Source: Lentimicrobium sp. (GTDB lineage: Bacteria > Bacteroidota > Bacteroidia > Flavobacteriales > Flavobacteriaceae). From it: a DNA stretch of 19,689 bases. The DNA is taken from positions 1 through 19,689 of the forward strand of contig JAEMQE010000260.1 of the NCBI GenBank assembly GCA_022758945.1, written 5' to 3'. Shown here in pieces: positions 1 through 7,718 of the stretch (the stretch's first letter is position 1; each line of letters begins with the position of its first letter). A program made the translations under genes and the position numbers. The notes under the pieces were generated by a model. It ran no database searches. It was not told the origin of the DNA and saw only the letters and a list, made by a program, of their open reading frames with translations.

Positions 1-834
1 GACAGAAAAATCGTGTTGCGATCAGATGGAACTGCGGTTTATATGACGCAAGATATTGGAACGGCAATCCAGCGTGTAAAGGATTTTCCAGACGTTGGAG
101 GAATGGTTTATACTGTTGGAAACGAGCAGGATTATCATTTCAAAGTGTTGTTTTTGATATTGAAAAAACTGGGTTTTGATTGGTCAAAAAACCTCTATCA
201 TTTATCTTACGGAATGGTCGATTTGCCTTCCGGAAAAATGAAATCCCGTGAAGGAACTGTTGTCGATGCGGATGATTTAATGCAGGAAATGACAGATACT
301 GCTCAGAAAATCGCTGAAGATTTAGGAAAATTAGACAGTTATTCTGCAGATGAAAAATCAAAATTATACAAAACTATTGGGCTCGGCGCTTTGAAATATT
401 ACATTTTGAAAGTTGATCCTAAAAAACGAATCCTTTTTGATCCCGCAGAATCAGTTGATTTTGCTGGAAATACGGGACCATTTATTCAATATACTTATGC
501 AAGAATCCAATCGATAATTCGCAAAGCCAACTTTGATTTTTCAAGTAAATCAGATGTGGTAACGCTACACGAAAAGGAGAAAGAATTAATAAAACAACTC
601 GAATTGTTTCCTGAAGTGATTCAAAATGCGGCTCAAAATCACAGTCCGGCGTTGATAGCAAATTTTACTTATGAATTGGTTCGTGAGTACAATTCGTTCT
701 ATCAGGCTGTTTCTATTTTAGGGGAAGAAGATTTGGCTAAAAAAACGTTTAGAGTTCAACTTTCAAAAAAGGTTGCTGAGACAATTGCCTTGTCATTTCA
801 ATTATTAGGAATTGATGTTCCTGAAAGAATGTAG
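1..834 (+). CDS. argS: Arginine--tRNA ligase, C-terminal part (5' end outside window)
   Basis: This is the last 277 residues of a class I arginyl-tRNA synthetase, which charges tRNA-Arg in the cytoplasm. The reading frame is open from base 1 (DRKIVLRSDGTAVY), so the gene continues leftward and the GTG at 13 is not its start. Visible family features are the end of the catalytic domain (SDGTAVYMTQDIGTA), the KMSKS-equivalent loop written GKMKSREGT, and then the all-helical DALR anticodon-binding domain beginning around FIQYTYARIQSI. The protein ends LLGIDVPERM, the usual ArgRS C-terminus. The stop codon is two bases from the stop of the converging TonB-receptor gene. The identification is firm; only the N-terminal half with the HIGH motif cannot be inspected. 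Confidence 0.96.
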   Translation, partial: DRKIVLRSDGTAVYMTQDIGTAIQRVKDFPDVGGMVYTVGNEQDYHFKVLFLILKKLGFDWSKNLYHLSYGMVDLPSGKMKSREGTVVDADDLMQEMTDTAQKIAEDLGKLDSYSADEKSKLYKTIGLGALKYYILKVDPKKRILFDPAESVDFAGNTGPFIQYTYARIQSIIRKANFDFSSKSDVVTLHEKEKELIKQLELFPEVIQNAAQNHSPALIANFTYELVREYNSFYQAVSILGEEDLAKKTFRVQLSKKVAETIALSFQLLGIDVPERM

Positions 835-857
835 TTTTAGAAAATTACTCTAAAACT
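833..857. terminator. Possible bidirectional hairpin between argS and the TonB-receptor gene
   Basis: A perfect 9-bp inverted repeat, AGTTTTAGA (833-841) and TCTAAAACT (849-857), has a 7-base loop and spans both stop codons of the converging genes. The stem has little G+C and no long T-tract on either side, so its strength as an intrinsic terminator is doubtful. No other terminator is visible at this junction. Confidence 0.35.
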
Positions 858-3377
858 TAGATTTGGTGTTCTTTCGAGCGAATAGGTTTTCACGTCTTCA
901 ATGGAATTTGTAGTCGGATTTATTCTGTAATATTCGCTAATTTCATTTTTACGATTAAGCACATTTAAAACGGATAACCCTAGTTTATATTGGGTTCTAT
1001 TCGTGGTTTCCCATTTATAAGTTGTCGAAAAATTAACTTGAAAGAAGTCATCTAAATTTTTATTATTTGGAGAATTATAATCAATCGTTGGATTGGAAGG
1101 ATTGCTGTAATTTATATCTAAACTCGAAGGAGTTGTTTCCGGTCTTCCTGAATACCATTTTGACCCCAATGCTATTTTTAAATTTTTCACTTCATACGAT
1201 CCTGCCCAGGAAACTACGTGTTTTAGTTCAAAATTGTTCGAAAAATCAGTTTGATTTACACTTGGGAAATGGTAATTATTATCATTGTAAGCATAGCTTA
1301 GCCAAGTGATAAAGTGATTTATTTTCTTTTGTACCAAGGCTTCAGTTCCATAGACTTCATAATTACCAATGATATTTGAAAATTCTAAATGATTTTGGAA
1401 TCCTTGCGTAGAACTGTTTATTCCATCTACTTTTTTGTAATAATTATCTAAAGTAAACAACCAATTATTTTTGTTATATGAAAAACTAATTGATGCTTGT
1501 TTGCTTCTTTGAATGGGAATTGTAGCGTTGTTTGATAATATCCAACGTCTTTTTTCTATTCCAAAATAATCTTGCTGACGGTCAATAATCTGATAACAAT
1601 TCTGGCTTTTAAATTCGCCCAATACTTCTAAACTTAGACTTTGCGAAATGCCATAATTAAACTGTAATCTGGGTTCAAAAAGATATTTCTTGAATTGCTC
1701 AATATAATTTAATCGCATTCCTGCATTAAAATATATTTTTGAAAGCGTATCGTTGTATTTTGCTTCAGCGATGAGCGCGTGAGTTCGCAAAACTTCTTTA
1801 ATTTGTCTGTAAAAAATTGGATTGCTGACCCTGTCTAAATTTGTCGTTCCGGTTTCGTCAAACTGATAGCCATCATTAATCGTAAGTTTTGGGCTGATGG
1901 TATGATTGTTTTCTAATTTAAAACCATCCTCGAATACGCTATTCTCCTGTTTCACAATTTGATTGTCTTGAATTTTATTTTTTTCAGCATCAAGTTCATA
2001 AGACGAGGTGTAAACATTGATTTTGCTTGCGTTTTTTGAGTTCCAGTTTCGTTTCCAAGAAAGATTTCCTCCTTGATTTTTTTGAATTAAAGAGTTTTTT
2101 TCGGATTGAGAAATGTTATCGATAGTGGCATTTTGATTGATATTAAGCTGGTCATTAATGGTTATTAAATCTAATAGGAGTTGGTCTTTTGATCCAATTT
2201 TTTGCGAGTATTTAAGCGTAATATCATAGAATTTAAATTTGTCCTCACTATTATAATCGATACTGTGATAATTGGAAAAATTAGTAATAGTTGTGTTCTG
2301 AAATGCTTTGTTGTAATATTTTTGATAAGTAGGAGTTTCAATTAAATCAGTGATGGATTTTCGGGCGGCAATTTCCAGAAACCCTTTTTTATTGATGTTG
2401 AATTTTGAATAAACATCCACATTTATCATATTGATTCCGGCACTAAATTGAGGTTTTTCAGCTTTATTTGGATCCGATGAAATGTCCACAACACTCGAAA
2501 CACTTTCTCCATAAAAAGCAGAACTTCCGTTTTTTGAAATGGAAACAGTATGCGCCAGATTTGGGTTGAAAGCCGATATTAAACCAAAAAAATGTCCCGT
2601 TTGGTACATTTTTATTCCATTCCACAAAAATAAATTCTGGTCGTGAGTTCCGCCTCTCACATTGATGCTCGAAAGACTTTCATCTGCACTATAAATTCCC
2701 GGAATTTGGAGCATGGTTTGCAGGACATCGGGTTCAATTAAACCGGGTAATATTCCTAATTTCTTTGGTTTTATGACAAATGTTCCGTCTATAGTTTTTG
2801 AAATTCCGGAAGCCAAAAAGTGATTGGTTATTACATTGTCAAGTTTCAAAACTTCTAGCTCAAGAAATATTTTGATGCAGTTCTTGTTTTGTGAGTCTGA
2901 TATGGATTTTTTTTGAGTGGTAAAGCCAATGTGGCTCACTATAATTTCAGTTGCATTTTCTTTTGGGAGTTCAAAATAACCTTTTTTATCAGTTACAGTG
3001 TTGCCACCATTGATTAACTTTATGTTTACTCCTTCTTGCGGCGAATTGTCGTTTTTCGAAAACACATAGCCACAGACTAATTCTATCTCTTTTTTATTGG
3101 AAATATTAATGAATTTATTGTCGATATTTTCAAATATGAGATTGGTTTCTTTCCGGAGATAATTTAACTTTTCAGCCAAATTTAAAGAGGAATTTGGAGG
3201 GATTATTTGAATATCAACTATATCTGTTTCTAAATAATTAAAAGTTAGATGATGTTTTTTTTCTATTGATTGTAAAACATATTTTAAAGCAATTGCTTTG
3301 TTTCTATCCTGAGCCGTAACTGTCAGGGCAAAAACAAAGCAAAAGGATAAGATATAAATATGTTTTATAGAAAACAT
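837..3377 (-). CDS. FecA-like TonB-dependent outer-membrane receptor with STN signalling domain
   Basis: An 846-residue outer-membrane receptor that should import a ligand using TonB energy and also signal its presence to the FecR-like protein encoded just upstream. Domains in order: a signal peptide (about 1-22, ending TVTAQ); an STN secretin/TonB short domain (about 27-93), the periplasmic module that in FecA contacts FecR; a carboxypeptidase-regulatory-like beta-sandwich (about 100-172, KKGYFELP); a plug domain (about 195-300, LQTMLQIPGI and INVRGGTHDQNLFLWNGI); and a beta-barrel to the end. The last residue is Phe, typical of outer-membrane barrels. Its ATG directly abuts the TAA of fecR, so the two should be translationally coupled. 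No susD-like gene is adjacent, which argues against a SusC-type glycan transporter; the substrate cannot be told from the sequence. Confidence 0.93.
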   Translation of the reverse strand: MFSIKHIYILSFCFVFALTVTAQDRNKAIALKYVLQSIEKKHHLTFNYLETDIVDIQIIPPNSSLNLAEKLNYLRKETNLIFENIDNKFINISNKKEIELVCGYVFSKNDNSPQEGVNIKLINGGNTVTDKKGYFELPKENATEIIVSHIGFTTQKKSISDSQNKNCIKIFLELEVLKLDNVITNHFLASGISKTIDGTFVIKPKKLGILPGLIEPDVLQTMLQIPGIYSADESLSSINVRGGTHDQNLFLWNGIKMYQTGHFFGLISAFNPNLAHTVSISKNGSSAFYGESVSSVVDISSDPNKAEKPQFSAGINMINVDVYSKFNINKKGFLEIAARKSITDLIETPTYQKYYNKAFQNTTITNFSNYHSIDYNSEDKFKFYDITLKYSQKIGSKDQLLLDLITINDQLNINQNATIDNISQSEKNSLIQKNQGGNLSWKRNWNSKNASKINVYTSSYELDAEKNKIQDNQIVKQENSVFEDGFKLENNHTISPKLTINDGYQFDETGTTNLDRVSNPIFYRQIKEVLRTHALIAEAKYNDTLSKIYFNAGMRLNYIEQFKKYLFEPRLQFNYGISQSLSLEVLGEFKSQNCYQIIDRQQDYFGIEKRRWILSNNATIPIQRSKQASISFSYNKNNWLFTLDNYYKKVDGINSSTQGFQNHLEFSNIIGNYEVYGTEALVQKKINHFITWLSYAYNDNNYHFPSVNQTDFSNNFELKHVVSWAGSYEVKNLKIALGSKWYSGRPETTPSSLDINYSNPSNPTIDYNSPNNKNLDDFFQVNFSTTYKWETTNRTQYKLGLSVLNVLNRKNEISEYYRINPTTNSIEDVKTYSLERTPNLSFRVIF

Positions 3378-4277
3378 TTATTTTTCTTCAAAAATTATTT
3401 TGTTTTTATCAATTTTTTTGGGTTCTAAATTATATGTAGTTCCAATAATTTGAAGAGCAATATCGAGATTGTCTGTTGGAATTTTTCCGGTAAACAACTC
3501 GTTAGGACTCGCTGTTTTAACGCTGATTGTAACGTTATATTGTCTTTGGATTTCGTCTAAAATATTAGGTAAGTTTTCTTTGGTAAAAGCGATTTGATTT
3601 TCCAGCCATTCTGGTTTTGAAGAAGCAGCTGTTGAGTTTGTTTGGTTTCCATTTTCAAAAGTAACGCTTTGTCCGTGAGTCAAAATAATTTCTTTGTCTT
3701 TGTAGTTTACTTTCACTCTTCCTTCAAAACAAGTGATATCAAAACGATTTTTTCTTGCTTTTACATTGAACTGCGTTCCCAGAACTGCTACTTTTCCAAG
3801 TGTGGTTTCCACTTCAAATTTTTGCCCTTTTGCCACTTTAAAGTAAGCTTCCCCTTTTAATTCAAGGTTTCTGCGATTGTCCCAATTCCATTTTTTATAT
3901 TCAATTTCAGAACCAGCATTTAAGACTACTTCTGAATTGTCAGGAAGTGAAAAAGTTGTTTTTTCTCCATTGTAAGCATATTGTGTTTCTGTTGCAAAAT
4001 TGTGCATTATAAATGTGATTCCCAACGCAAGAATTAAAATGGCAGCCACTCTTAAAATCCAGTTTTTGTATAATGGAATCACTTTTGGAGTCCCTTTTTT
4101 ATGGCTGATAATGTTTTCTAAAACTTTTTCTTCATCAAAATCAGCGACTTTTAATTGCGCAGAATAGTTTTTGATTTTTTCGTAGTTGTAAAAGTCAGGA
4201 TCGGCCTTAAGTTCGGCTAATTCTTCTTTGGTTATATCGTTGTTAAGCCATTTGGCTAAAATGTAATTTTTTTTCAT
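3378..4277 (-). CDS. FecR-family anti-sigma factor / sigma regulator
   Basis: A single-pass inner-membrane regulator (299 residues from the ATG at 4277) that should hold the neighbouring ECF sigma factor and release or activate it when the TonB receptor is occupied. It has a cytoplasmic N-terminal segment with the LAKWLNNDIT motif, a membrane helix (about 73-91 from this start, NWILRVAAILILALGITFIM), a periplasmic FecR domain (TTFSLPDNSEVVLNAGSEI, then GEAYFKVA and VLGTQFNV) and a C-terminal DUF4974 domain (FTKENLPNILDEIQRQYNV to the end). An in-frame TTG at 4304 would add nine residues. I prefer the ATG because homologs of this type begin just before the AKWL motif and because a promoter-like motif occupies 4296-4324. 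It lies 44 bases after the sigma stop and abuts the receptor start. Confidence 0.92.
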   Translation of the reverse strand: MKKNYILAKWLNNDITKEELAELKADPDFYNYEKIKNYSAQLKVADFDEEKVLENIISHKKGTPKVIPLYKNWILRVAAILILALGITFIMHNFATETQYAYNGEKTTFSLPDNSEVVLNAGSEIEYKKWNWDNRRNLELKGEAYFKVAKGQKFEVETTLGKVAVLGTQFNVKARKNRFDITCFEGRVKVNYKDKEIILTHGQSVTFENGNQTNSTAASSKPEWLENQIAFTKENLPNILDEIQRQYNVTISVKTASPNELFTGKIPTDNLDIALQIIGTTYNLEPKKIDKNKIIFEEK

Positions 4278-4295
4278 CGTCTTCGATTTATATGT

Positions 4296-4327
4296 ATAGA
4301 ACAAGTAATTCTGTATTTACCCTACTT
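4296..4327 (-). promoter_or_regulatory. Candidate ECF-sigma promoter in front of fecR
   Basis: Read on the minus strand, this is AAGTAGGGTAAAT, then 10 bases, then TTGTTCTAT, ending about 19 bases before the fecR ATG. The same two blocks at the same spacing occur at 4888-4920 on the other strand. The geometry (GGGTAA, about 14 bases, GTTCTA) is compatible with a -35/-10 pair. Assigning it to the cognate sigma factor is inference. The left block overlaps the sigma gene's stop codon. Confidence 0.4.
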
Positions 4328-4840
4328 AAAGTCAATTGTTTTTCTTAGTTCGACTAAAGCCAGATGAATTCTCTTTTCGACTGCTTTAACGCTAATGTTT
4401 AATTCCTCTGCTATTTCACTGTATTTTTTACCGTCAATTCGATGCATTAAAAAGGCAACACGTTGGGTTTCATTCAAATTTTCGATTGCTTTTAAAAGTT
4501 TGCTTTTGAATTGTTTTTCTTCTAAAATAAATTCTGGATTTTCATTTGTTTTGTCAGCGCCAGCGAAATTATTTTCATATTCCAGAACTACTTTTTGGTG
4601 TTTGATTTCGTTTAAAGAACTGTTATTGGCAATTGTATAAAGATAGGATTTCGCTTTTTCAATAGGAACTGAAGCACAATTTTGCCAGAGTTTTATGAAT
4701 GCTTCCTGTGTTAAATCTTCGGCTTGATCTCTATTTCCATACTTATAGAAAAGAAAATTGCGAAGTGATTTTGCGTGATTTTTAAAAAACTTTGAGAAAA
4801 TAATTTCGTTACAAGTTTCTGACAATGAATTAGTTGGCAT
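4322..4840 (-). CDS. ECF RNA polymerase sigma factor (FecI-like, Bacteroidota type)
   Basis: A 172-residue sigma-70 family protein of the extracytoplasmic-function class, which directs RNA polymerase to a small regulon. Region 2 lies at about 20-85 (YGNRDQAEDLTQEAFIKLWQN, the -10 recognition and core-binding segment) and region 4 at about 113-168 (LNETQRVAFLMHRIDGKKYSEIAEEL, followed by the recognition helix ISVKAVEKRIHLA). Regions 1 and 3 are absent, as expected for the class. It is the first gene of a minus-strand sigma/anti-sigma/TonB-receptor operon, the arrangement used for transport-coupled cell-surface signalling. A TAnnTTTG box at 4864-4871 is placed to drive it with a short A-rich leader. 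Confidence 0.95.
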   Translation of the reverse strand: MPTNSLSETCNEIIFSKFFKNHAKSLRNFLFYKYGNRDQAEDLTQEAFIKLWQNCASVPIEKAKSYLYTIANNSSLNEIKHQKVVLEYENNFAGADKTNENPEFILEEKQFKSKLLKAIENLNETQRVAFLMHRIDGKKYSEIAEELNISVKAVEKRIHLALVELRKTIDFK

Positions 4841-4863
4841 TTTTTTATTTTTTTTCTGGCTTA

Positions 4864-4871
4864 CAAAGATA
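4864..4871 (-). promoter_or_regulatory. Predicted -7 element for the ECF sigma gene
   Basis: On the minus strand this reads TATCTTTG, an exact match to the Bacteroidota vegetative -7 consensus TAnnTTTG, 23 bases before the sigma ATG. No clear TTG is found at the -33 distance; that region is instead occupied by the ATTTACCCTACCT block. Confidence 0.55.
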
Positions 4872-4887
4872 TATTTTTTTTTATTTC

Positions 4888-4920
4888 AGGTAGGGTAAAT
4901 TGAATCTAAATTGTTTTTAT
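4888..4920 (+). promoter_or_regulatory. Second copy of the bipartite ECF-like motif, pointing toward the lipoprotein gene
   Basis: AGGTAGGGTAAAT (4888-4900), 10 bases, then TTGTTTTTAT (4911-4920). The first block matches the fecR copy in 12 of 13 positions, and TTGTT recurs at exactly the same spacing, but here it reads on the plus strand. It could drive a transcript with a leader of roughly 195 bases into the lipoprotein gene, or act as a control site next to the sigma gene's own promoter. A weaker look-alike (GGGTAACA, 12 bases, TTGTT) follows at 4992-5016. Confidence 0.35.
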
Positions 4921-5033
4921 TGAAACGATATTATTTTTAAGAACGTTTATTGAGTTGATATTATTGTTTTTATTATTATTTGTGTTTGTTGGGGTAACAA
5001 ACATTAAATAATTGTTTAATTTGTTCCAATTTT

Positions 5034-5065
5034 CCAAGTGATATTTTCCTCAAGATATCGCTTGG
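5034..5065. promoter_or_regulatory. Inverted repeat upstream of the lipoprotein gene (possible operator)
   Basis: CCAAGTGATAT (5034-5044) and ATATCGCTTGG (5055-5065) pair over 11 positions with one G-U, around a 10-base centre. The right arm includes the TTG that could serve as the -33 element of the promoter at 5087-5094, a typical place for an operator. No T-tract follows, so a terminator is unlikely. No adjacent transcription factor is evident apart from the sigma factor. Confidence 0.35.
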
Positions 5066-5094
5066 ATATTTTGGTGCATTAATTATTACATTTG
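5062..5094 (+). promoter_or_regulatory. Predicted promoter of the lipoprotein gene
   Basis: The -7 element TACATTTG (5087-5094) matches TAnnTTTG exactly and lies 24 bases before the first ATG. A TTG at 5062-5064 is 22 bases upstream, within the range seen for Bacteroidota promoters. Confidence 0.5.
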
Positions 5095-5118
5095 CAATAA
5101 TTTGATTTTGGAGAAATT

Positions 5119-6153
5119 ATGATGAATTTTAAAAATTGGTATATCGTTTTTGCTTTTATAATAGTTGGTTTGTTTGCCTCATGTCAAAGCGAATCAGTAG
5201 TGGAAATTTACAGTACCAAAGAAACTATTACTAAAACTACTCCGCTGACAACTTATGTTGAGAGGGTTGCAATGCAAAAAACTTCGCAAGACAATATTAT
5301 AGACAAAACCAATTGTTTTATGATAAAGTTACCTTATGTGGTAACTGTGAATTATGTTCAAATCTCCATAAATACGGTTAGCGATTATCAATTAGTGCAA
5401 ACGAATATTAATGCGCATTCCTATGATAACGACATAGTTAGTATTCATTATCCTGTAACTGTAATTCTCAATGATTATTCTGAAAAAATTCTAGTTGACC
5501 AAAATGCTTTCAATAATTTAATTATAGAATGTCAAGCTAATTCAAATAATTTTGGAAAGATAAATTGTATAACGATTAATTTTCCAATAACGATCAATGT
5601 CTATGACAGCAGCAATCAAATAGCAAGTAATGCTTCTATAACCAGCAATCAGTCGCTATATAGTTTTTTCGAAAACTTGGAAGACAATAAATTTATTGCC
5701 ATTAGTTATCCTATTACTATCACAAATTCAAATGGTCAAAATATAACTGTAACAACTAACAGCCAGTTTGAAGATGTCATAAAAAATGCTGTAGATAGTT
5801 GTCCAGAAAACCCAACTGTATCCCTTGATTTTATACAAATAATTACAAGTAATCCCTGGAAAATCTCCTATTATTTCCATGACAGTGAAAAAACCTCGTT
5901 TTATGATGGTTACACTTTTACTTTTAATTCTAATTATAAAGTTATTGCCACAAAATCAGGAATTTCATATAATGGAATCTGGTCAACAAAAATGGATAAT
6001 GGAGTTCGAGAGTTCGAAATAAAATTTGAAACAGACCTATTGAAAGGACTAGATGAAGGTTGGAAAGTGTTTGAATTCAATAATTCTCAATTGCGTTTTA
6101 GACATATTGAAGATAGTAATGATAATGATTACCTTTATTTTGAAAAAAATTAA
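5119..6153 (+). CDS. Repeat-containing lipoprotein with a lipocalin-like C-terminal domain
   Basis: I do not recognise a named family over the full length. The first 22 residues are a lipoprotein signal peptide with lipobox LFASC (Cys22), so the protein should be membrane-anchored and exported. Residues about 62-228 contain four related strands-and-turn units marked by LPYVVTVN, HYPVTVIL, FPITINVY and YPITITNS. They pair into two double units of about 84 residues, each opening with a Cys (66, 150) and closing with one (138, 228). From about 232 the sequence changes character (NPWKISYYF, then GYTFTFNSNYKVIA, GIWST and KVFEFNNSQLRF), resembling small lipocalin-like beta-barrel domains of Bacteroidota lipoproteins. 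It is divergent from the ECF sigma gene, which suggests but does not prove a link to that system. ATG codons at 5119 and 5122 are both possible starts. Confidence 0.85.
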   Translation: MMNFKNWYIVFAFIIVGLFASCQSESVVEIYSTKETITKTTPLTTYVERVAMQKTSQDNIIDKTNCFMIKLPYVVTVNYVQISINTVSDYQLVQTNINAHSYDNDIVSIHYPVTVILNDYSEKILVDQNAFNNLIIECQANSNNFGKINCITINFPITINVYDSSNQIASNASITSNQSLYSFFENLEDNKFIAISYPITITNSNGQNITVTTNSQFEDVIKNAVDSCPENPTVSLDFIQIITSNPWKISYYFHDSEKTSFYDGYTFTFNSNYKVIATKSGISYNGIWSTKMDNGVREFEIKFETDLLKGLDEGWKVFEFNNSQLRFRHIEDSNDNDYLYFEKN

Positions 6154-6175
6154 TCTCATAAATTTACCTACAACC

Positions 6176-6203
6176 AAAACCAGTCAATTCGGCTGGTTTT
6201 TTT
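6176..6203 (+). terminator. Intrinsic terminator after the lipoprotein gene
   Basis: AAAACCAGTC (6176-6185) pairs with GGCTGGTTTT (6191-6200) with one G-U pair around a 5-base loop, and the T-tract runs to 6203. It lies 22 bases after the stop codon and before the ffh promoter. Confidence 0.85.
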
Positions 6204-6238
6204 ATTGAATAATCTCGAAATTTTACAAGTTTGTAACT

Positions 6239-6268
6239 TTGAGACTTTACAACTTTAGCTTATATTTG
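6239..6268 (+). promoter_or_regulatory. Promoter of ffh
   Basis: TTG (6239-6241), a 19-base spacer, and TATATTTG (6261-6268) give a textbook Bacteroidota -33/-7 pair. Transcription would begin near 6275, leaving a leader of about 20 A-rich bases before the ATG at 6295. This is the best promoter match in the window. Confidence 0.75.
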
Positions 6269-6294
6269 CACCTCAATAAAAGACAATTACAATT

Positions 6295-7644
6295 ATGTTC
6301 GATAATTTAAGCGATAAATTAGACAAAGCCTTTCACGTACTAAAAGGTCACGGAAAAATAACCGAAGTAAACGTTGCCGAAACGCTAAAAGAAGTACGTC
6401 GTGCTTTATTAGATGCCGACGTTAACTTTAAAATTGCCAAAGATTTTACCACCAAAGTAAAAGAAAAAGCAATTGGTCAAAACGTGTTGACAACACTTCA
6501 ACCAGGGCAATTATTAGTAAAAATTGTAAAAGACGAACTAACCGAATTAATGGGTGGTGATGTTGCTGGAATCAATCTTTCCGGGAATCCAACCGTTATT
6601 TTAATGTCGGGATTACAAGGTTCTGGTAAAACTACTTTCTCTGGAAAATTAGCCAATTATCTTCAAACTAAAAAGAATAAAAAACCGCTTTTGGTTGCCT
6701 GTGATATTTATCGTCCTGCGGCAATTCAACAATTATATGTTGTTGGAGACTCCATAGCTGTTGAGGTTTACTCAGAACCTGAAAATAAAAATCCTGTAGA
6801 AATTGCCCAAAACGCAATTAAACACGCTAAAGCAAATGGGTTTAATGTAGTGATTGTCGATACAGCAGGTCGTTTAGCAGTTGATGAGGCGATGATGACC
6901 GAAATTTCAAATGTTCACAAAGCCATTCAACCGCACGAAACCTTGTTTGTTGTTGATGCAATGACAGGACAAGATGCCGTAAATACAGCAAAAGCTTTCA
7001 ACGATAGATTGAATTTTGATGGTGTAATTTTAACCAAATTAGACGGTGATACTCGTGGTGGAGCTGCACTTTCGATTAAATCGGTTGTAAATAAGCCAAT
7101 AAAATTTGTTGGAACAGGTGAGAAAATGGATGCCATTGATGTTTTCTATCCAACTCGTATGGCAGAACGTATTCTCGGAATGGGTGACGTTGTGTCCTTG
7201 GTAGAAAGAGCTCAGGAACAATTTGATGAAGAAGAAGCCAGAAAAATCCAAAAGAAAATTGCCAAAAACGAATTTGGTTTTGATGATTTTCTTTCCCAAA
7301 TTCAACAAGTGAAGAAAATGGGTAATATGAAAGATTTGGTTGGGATGATTCCCGGTGCTACAAAAGCAATGAAAGATGTCGAAATTGAAGACGATGCTTT
7401 CAAATCTATTGAAGCCATAATTCATTCGATGACTCCAAAAGAAAGATCAAAACCAGCTATAATTGACGTAAAAAGAAAAGCCAGAATTGCCAAAGGGTCA
7501 GGAACAAAAATTGAGCAAGTCAATCAGCTGATGAAACAGTTTGAGCAAATGAGCAAAATGATGAAGATGATGCAAGGACCTGGCGGAAAAAATATGATGA
7601 AAATGATGGGGAATATGAAAGGCGGTATGCCGGGAATGAGATAA
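6295..7644 (+). CDS. ffh: Signal recognition particle protein Ffh (SRP54)
   Basis: The GTPase subunit of the signal recognition particle, which binds 4.5S RNA and signal sequences at the ribosome and delivers inner-membrane proteins to FtsY. The 449-residue length is normal. The order is an N-terminal helical N domain (1-90), then a G domain with P-loop GLQGSGKT (106-113), DTAGR (189-193), TKLD (247-250) and the following GDTRGGAA, then a methionine-rich M domain from about 305 with the RNA-binding helices around MTPKERSKPAIID. The C-terminus is a run of Met, Lys and Gly residues (from about 413), as in other Ffh proteins. It has its own promoter and is followed after 74 bases by folD on the same strand. 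Confidence 0.98.
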   Translation: MFDNLSDKLDKAFHVLKGHGKITEVNVAETLKEVRRALLDADVNFKIAKDFTTKVKEKAIGQNVLTTLQPGQLLVKIVKDELTELMGGDVAGINLSGNPTVILMSGLQGSGKTTFSGKLANYLQTKKNKKPLLVACDIYRPAAIQQLYVVGDSIAVEVYSEPENKNPVEIAQNAIKHAKANGFNVVIVDTAGRLAVDEAMMTEISNVHKAIQPHETLFVVDAMTGQDAVNTAKAFNDRLNFDGVILTKLDGDTRGGAALSIKSVVNKPIKFVGTGEKMDAIDVFYPTRMAERILGMGDVVSLVERAQEQFDEEEARKIQKKIAKNEFGFDDFLSQIQQVKKMGNMKDLVGMIPGATKAMKDVEIEDDAFKSIEAIIHSMTPKERSKPAIIDVKRKARIAKGSGTKIEQVNQLMKQFEQMSKMMKMMQGPGGKNMMKMMGNMKGGMPGMR

Positions 7645-7658
7645 AATATTTGTTTTAG

Positions 7659-7717
7659 GTTTGAGGTTTCAAGTTGTTGAAACCTCAAACTTGAAACCTC
7701 AAACTTTAAACAAAAAA
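7659..7717 (+). repeat. Intergenic inverted/direct repeat forming the folD leader
   Basis: GTTTGAGGTTTCAAGT (7659-7674) is matched by its exact complement at 7689-7704. A 12-base part, GAAACCTCAAAC, is present twice in tandem (7679-7690 and 7693-7704), so two alternative hairpins can form. It is followed by AAACTTTAAACAAAAAA (7701-7717) ending one base before the folD ATG. A clearly related element with the same end occurs in front of gap (18050-18114). It could act as the ffh 3' hairpin or as a folD leader structure. Confidence 0.75.
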
Positions 7718-7718
7718 A

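Noticed and set aside
13..15. GTG as a start codon for argS
   Set aside because: The same frame is open back to base 1 with ArgRS-like sequence, and the catalytic N-terminal half is simply outside the window.
229..252. Damaged KMSKS loop in ArgRS (KMKSREG)
   Set aside because: The loop is variable in ArgRS, and variants of this kind are normal in Bacteroidota; nothing else in the gene suggests loss of function.
837..3377. SusC-type glycan receptor of a polysaccharide utilisation locus
   Set aside because: There is no SusD partner or glycoside hydrolase nearby, and the STN domain with linked sigma/FecR genes fits a FecA-like signalling receptor better.
4278..4304. A TTG start at 4304 for the FecR-like gene, adding nine residues
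   Set aside because: The ATG at 4277 fits the family N-terminus before AKWL, and the TTG falls within the promoter-like motif itself.
7039..7425. A 128-codon minus-strand open frame inside ffh
   Set aside because: The Phe/Asn-rich product is typical of antisense translation of an AT-rich gene, and ffh is unambiguous on the plus strand.
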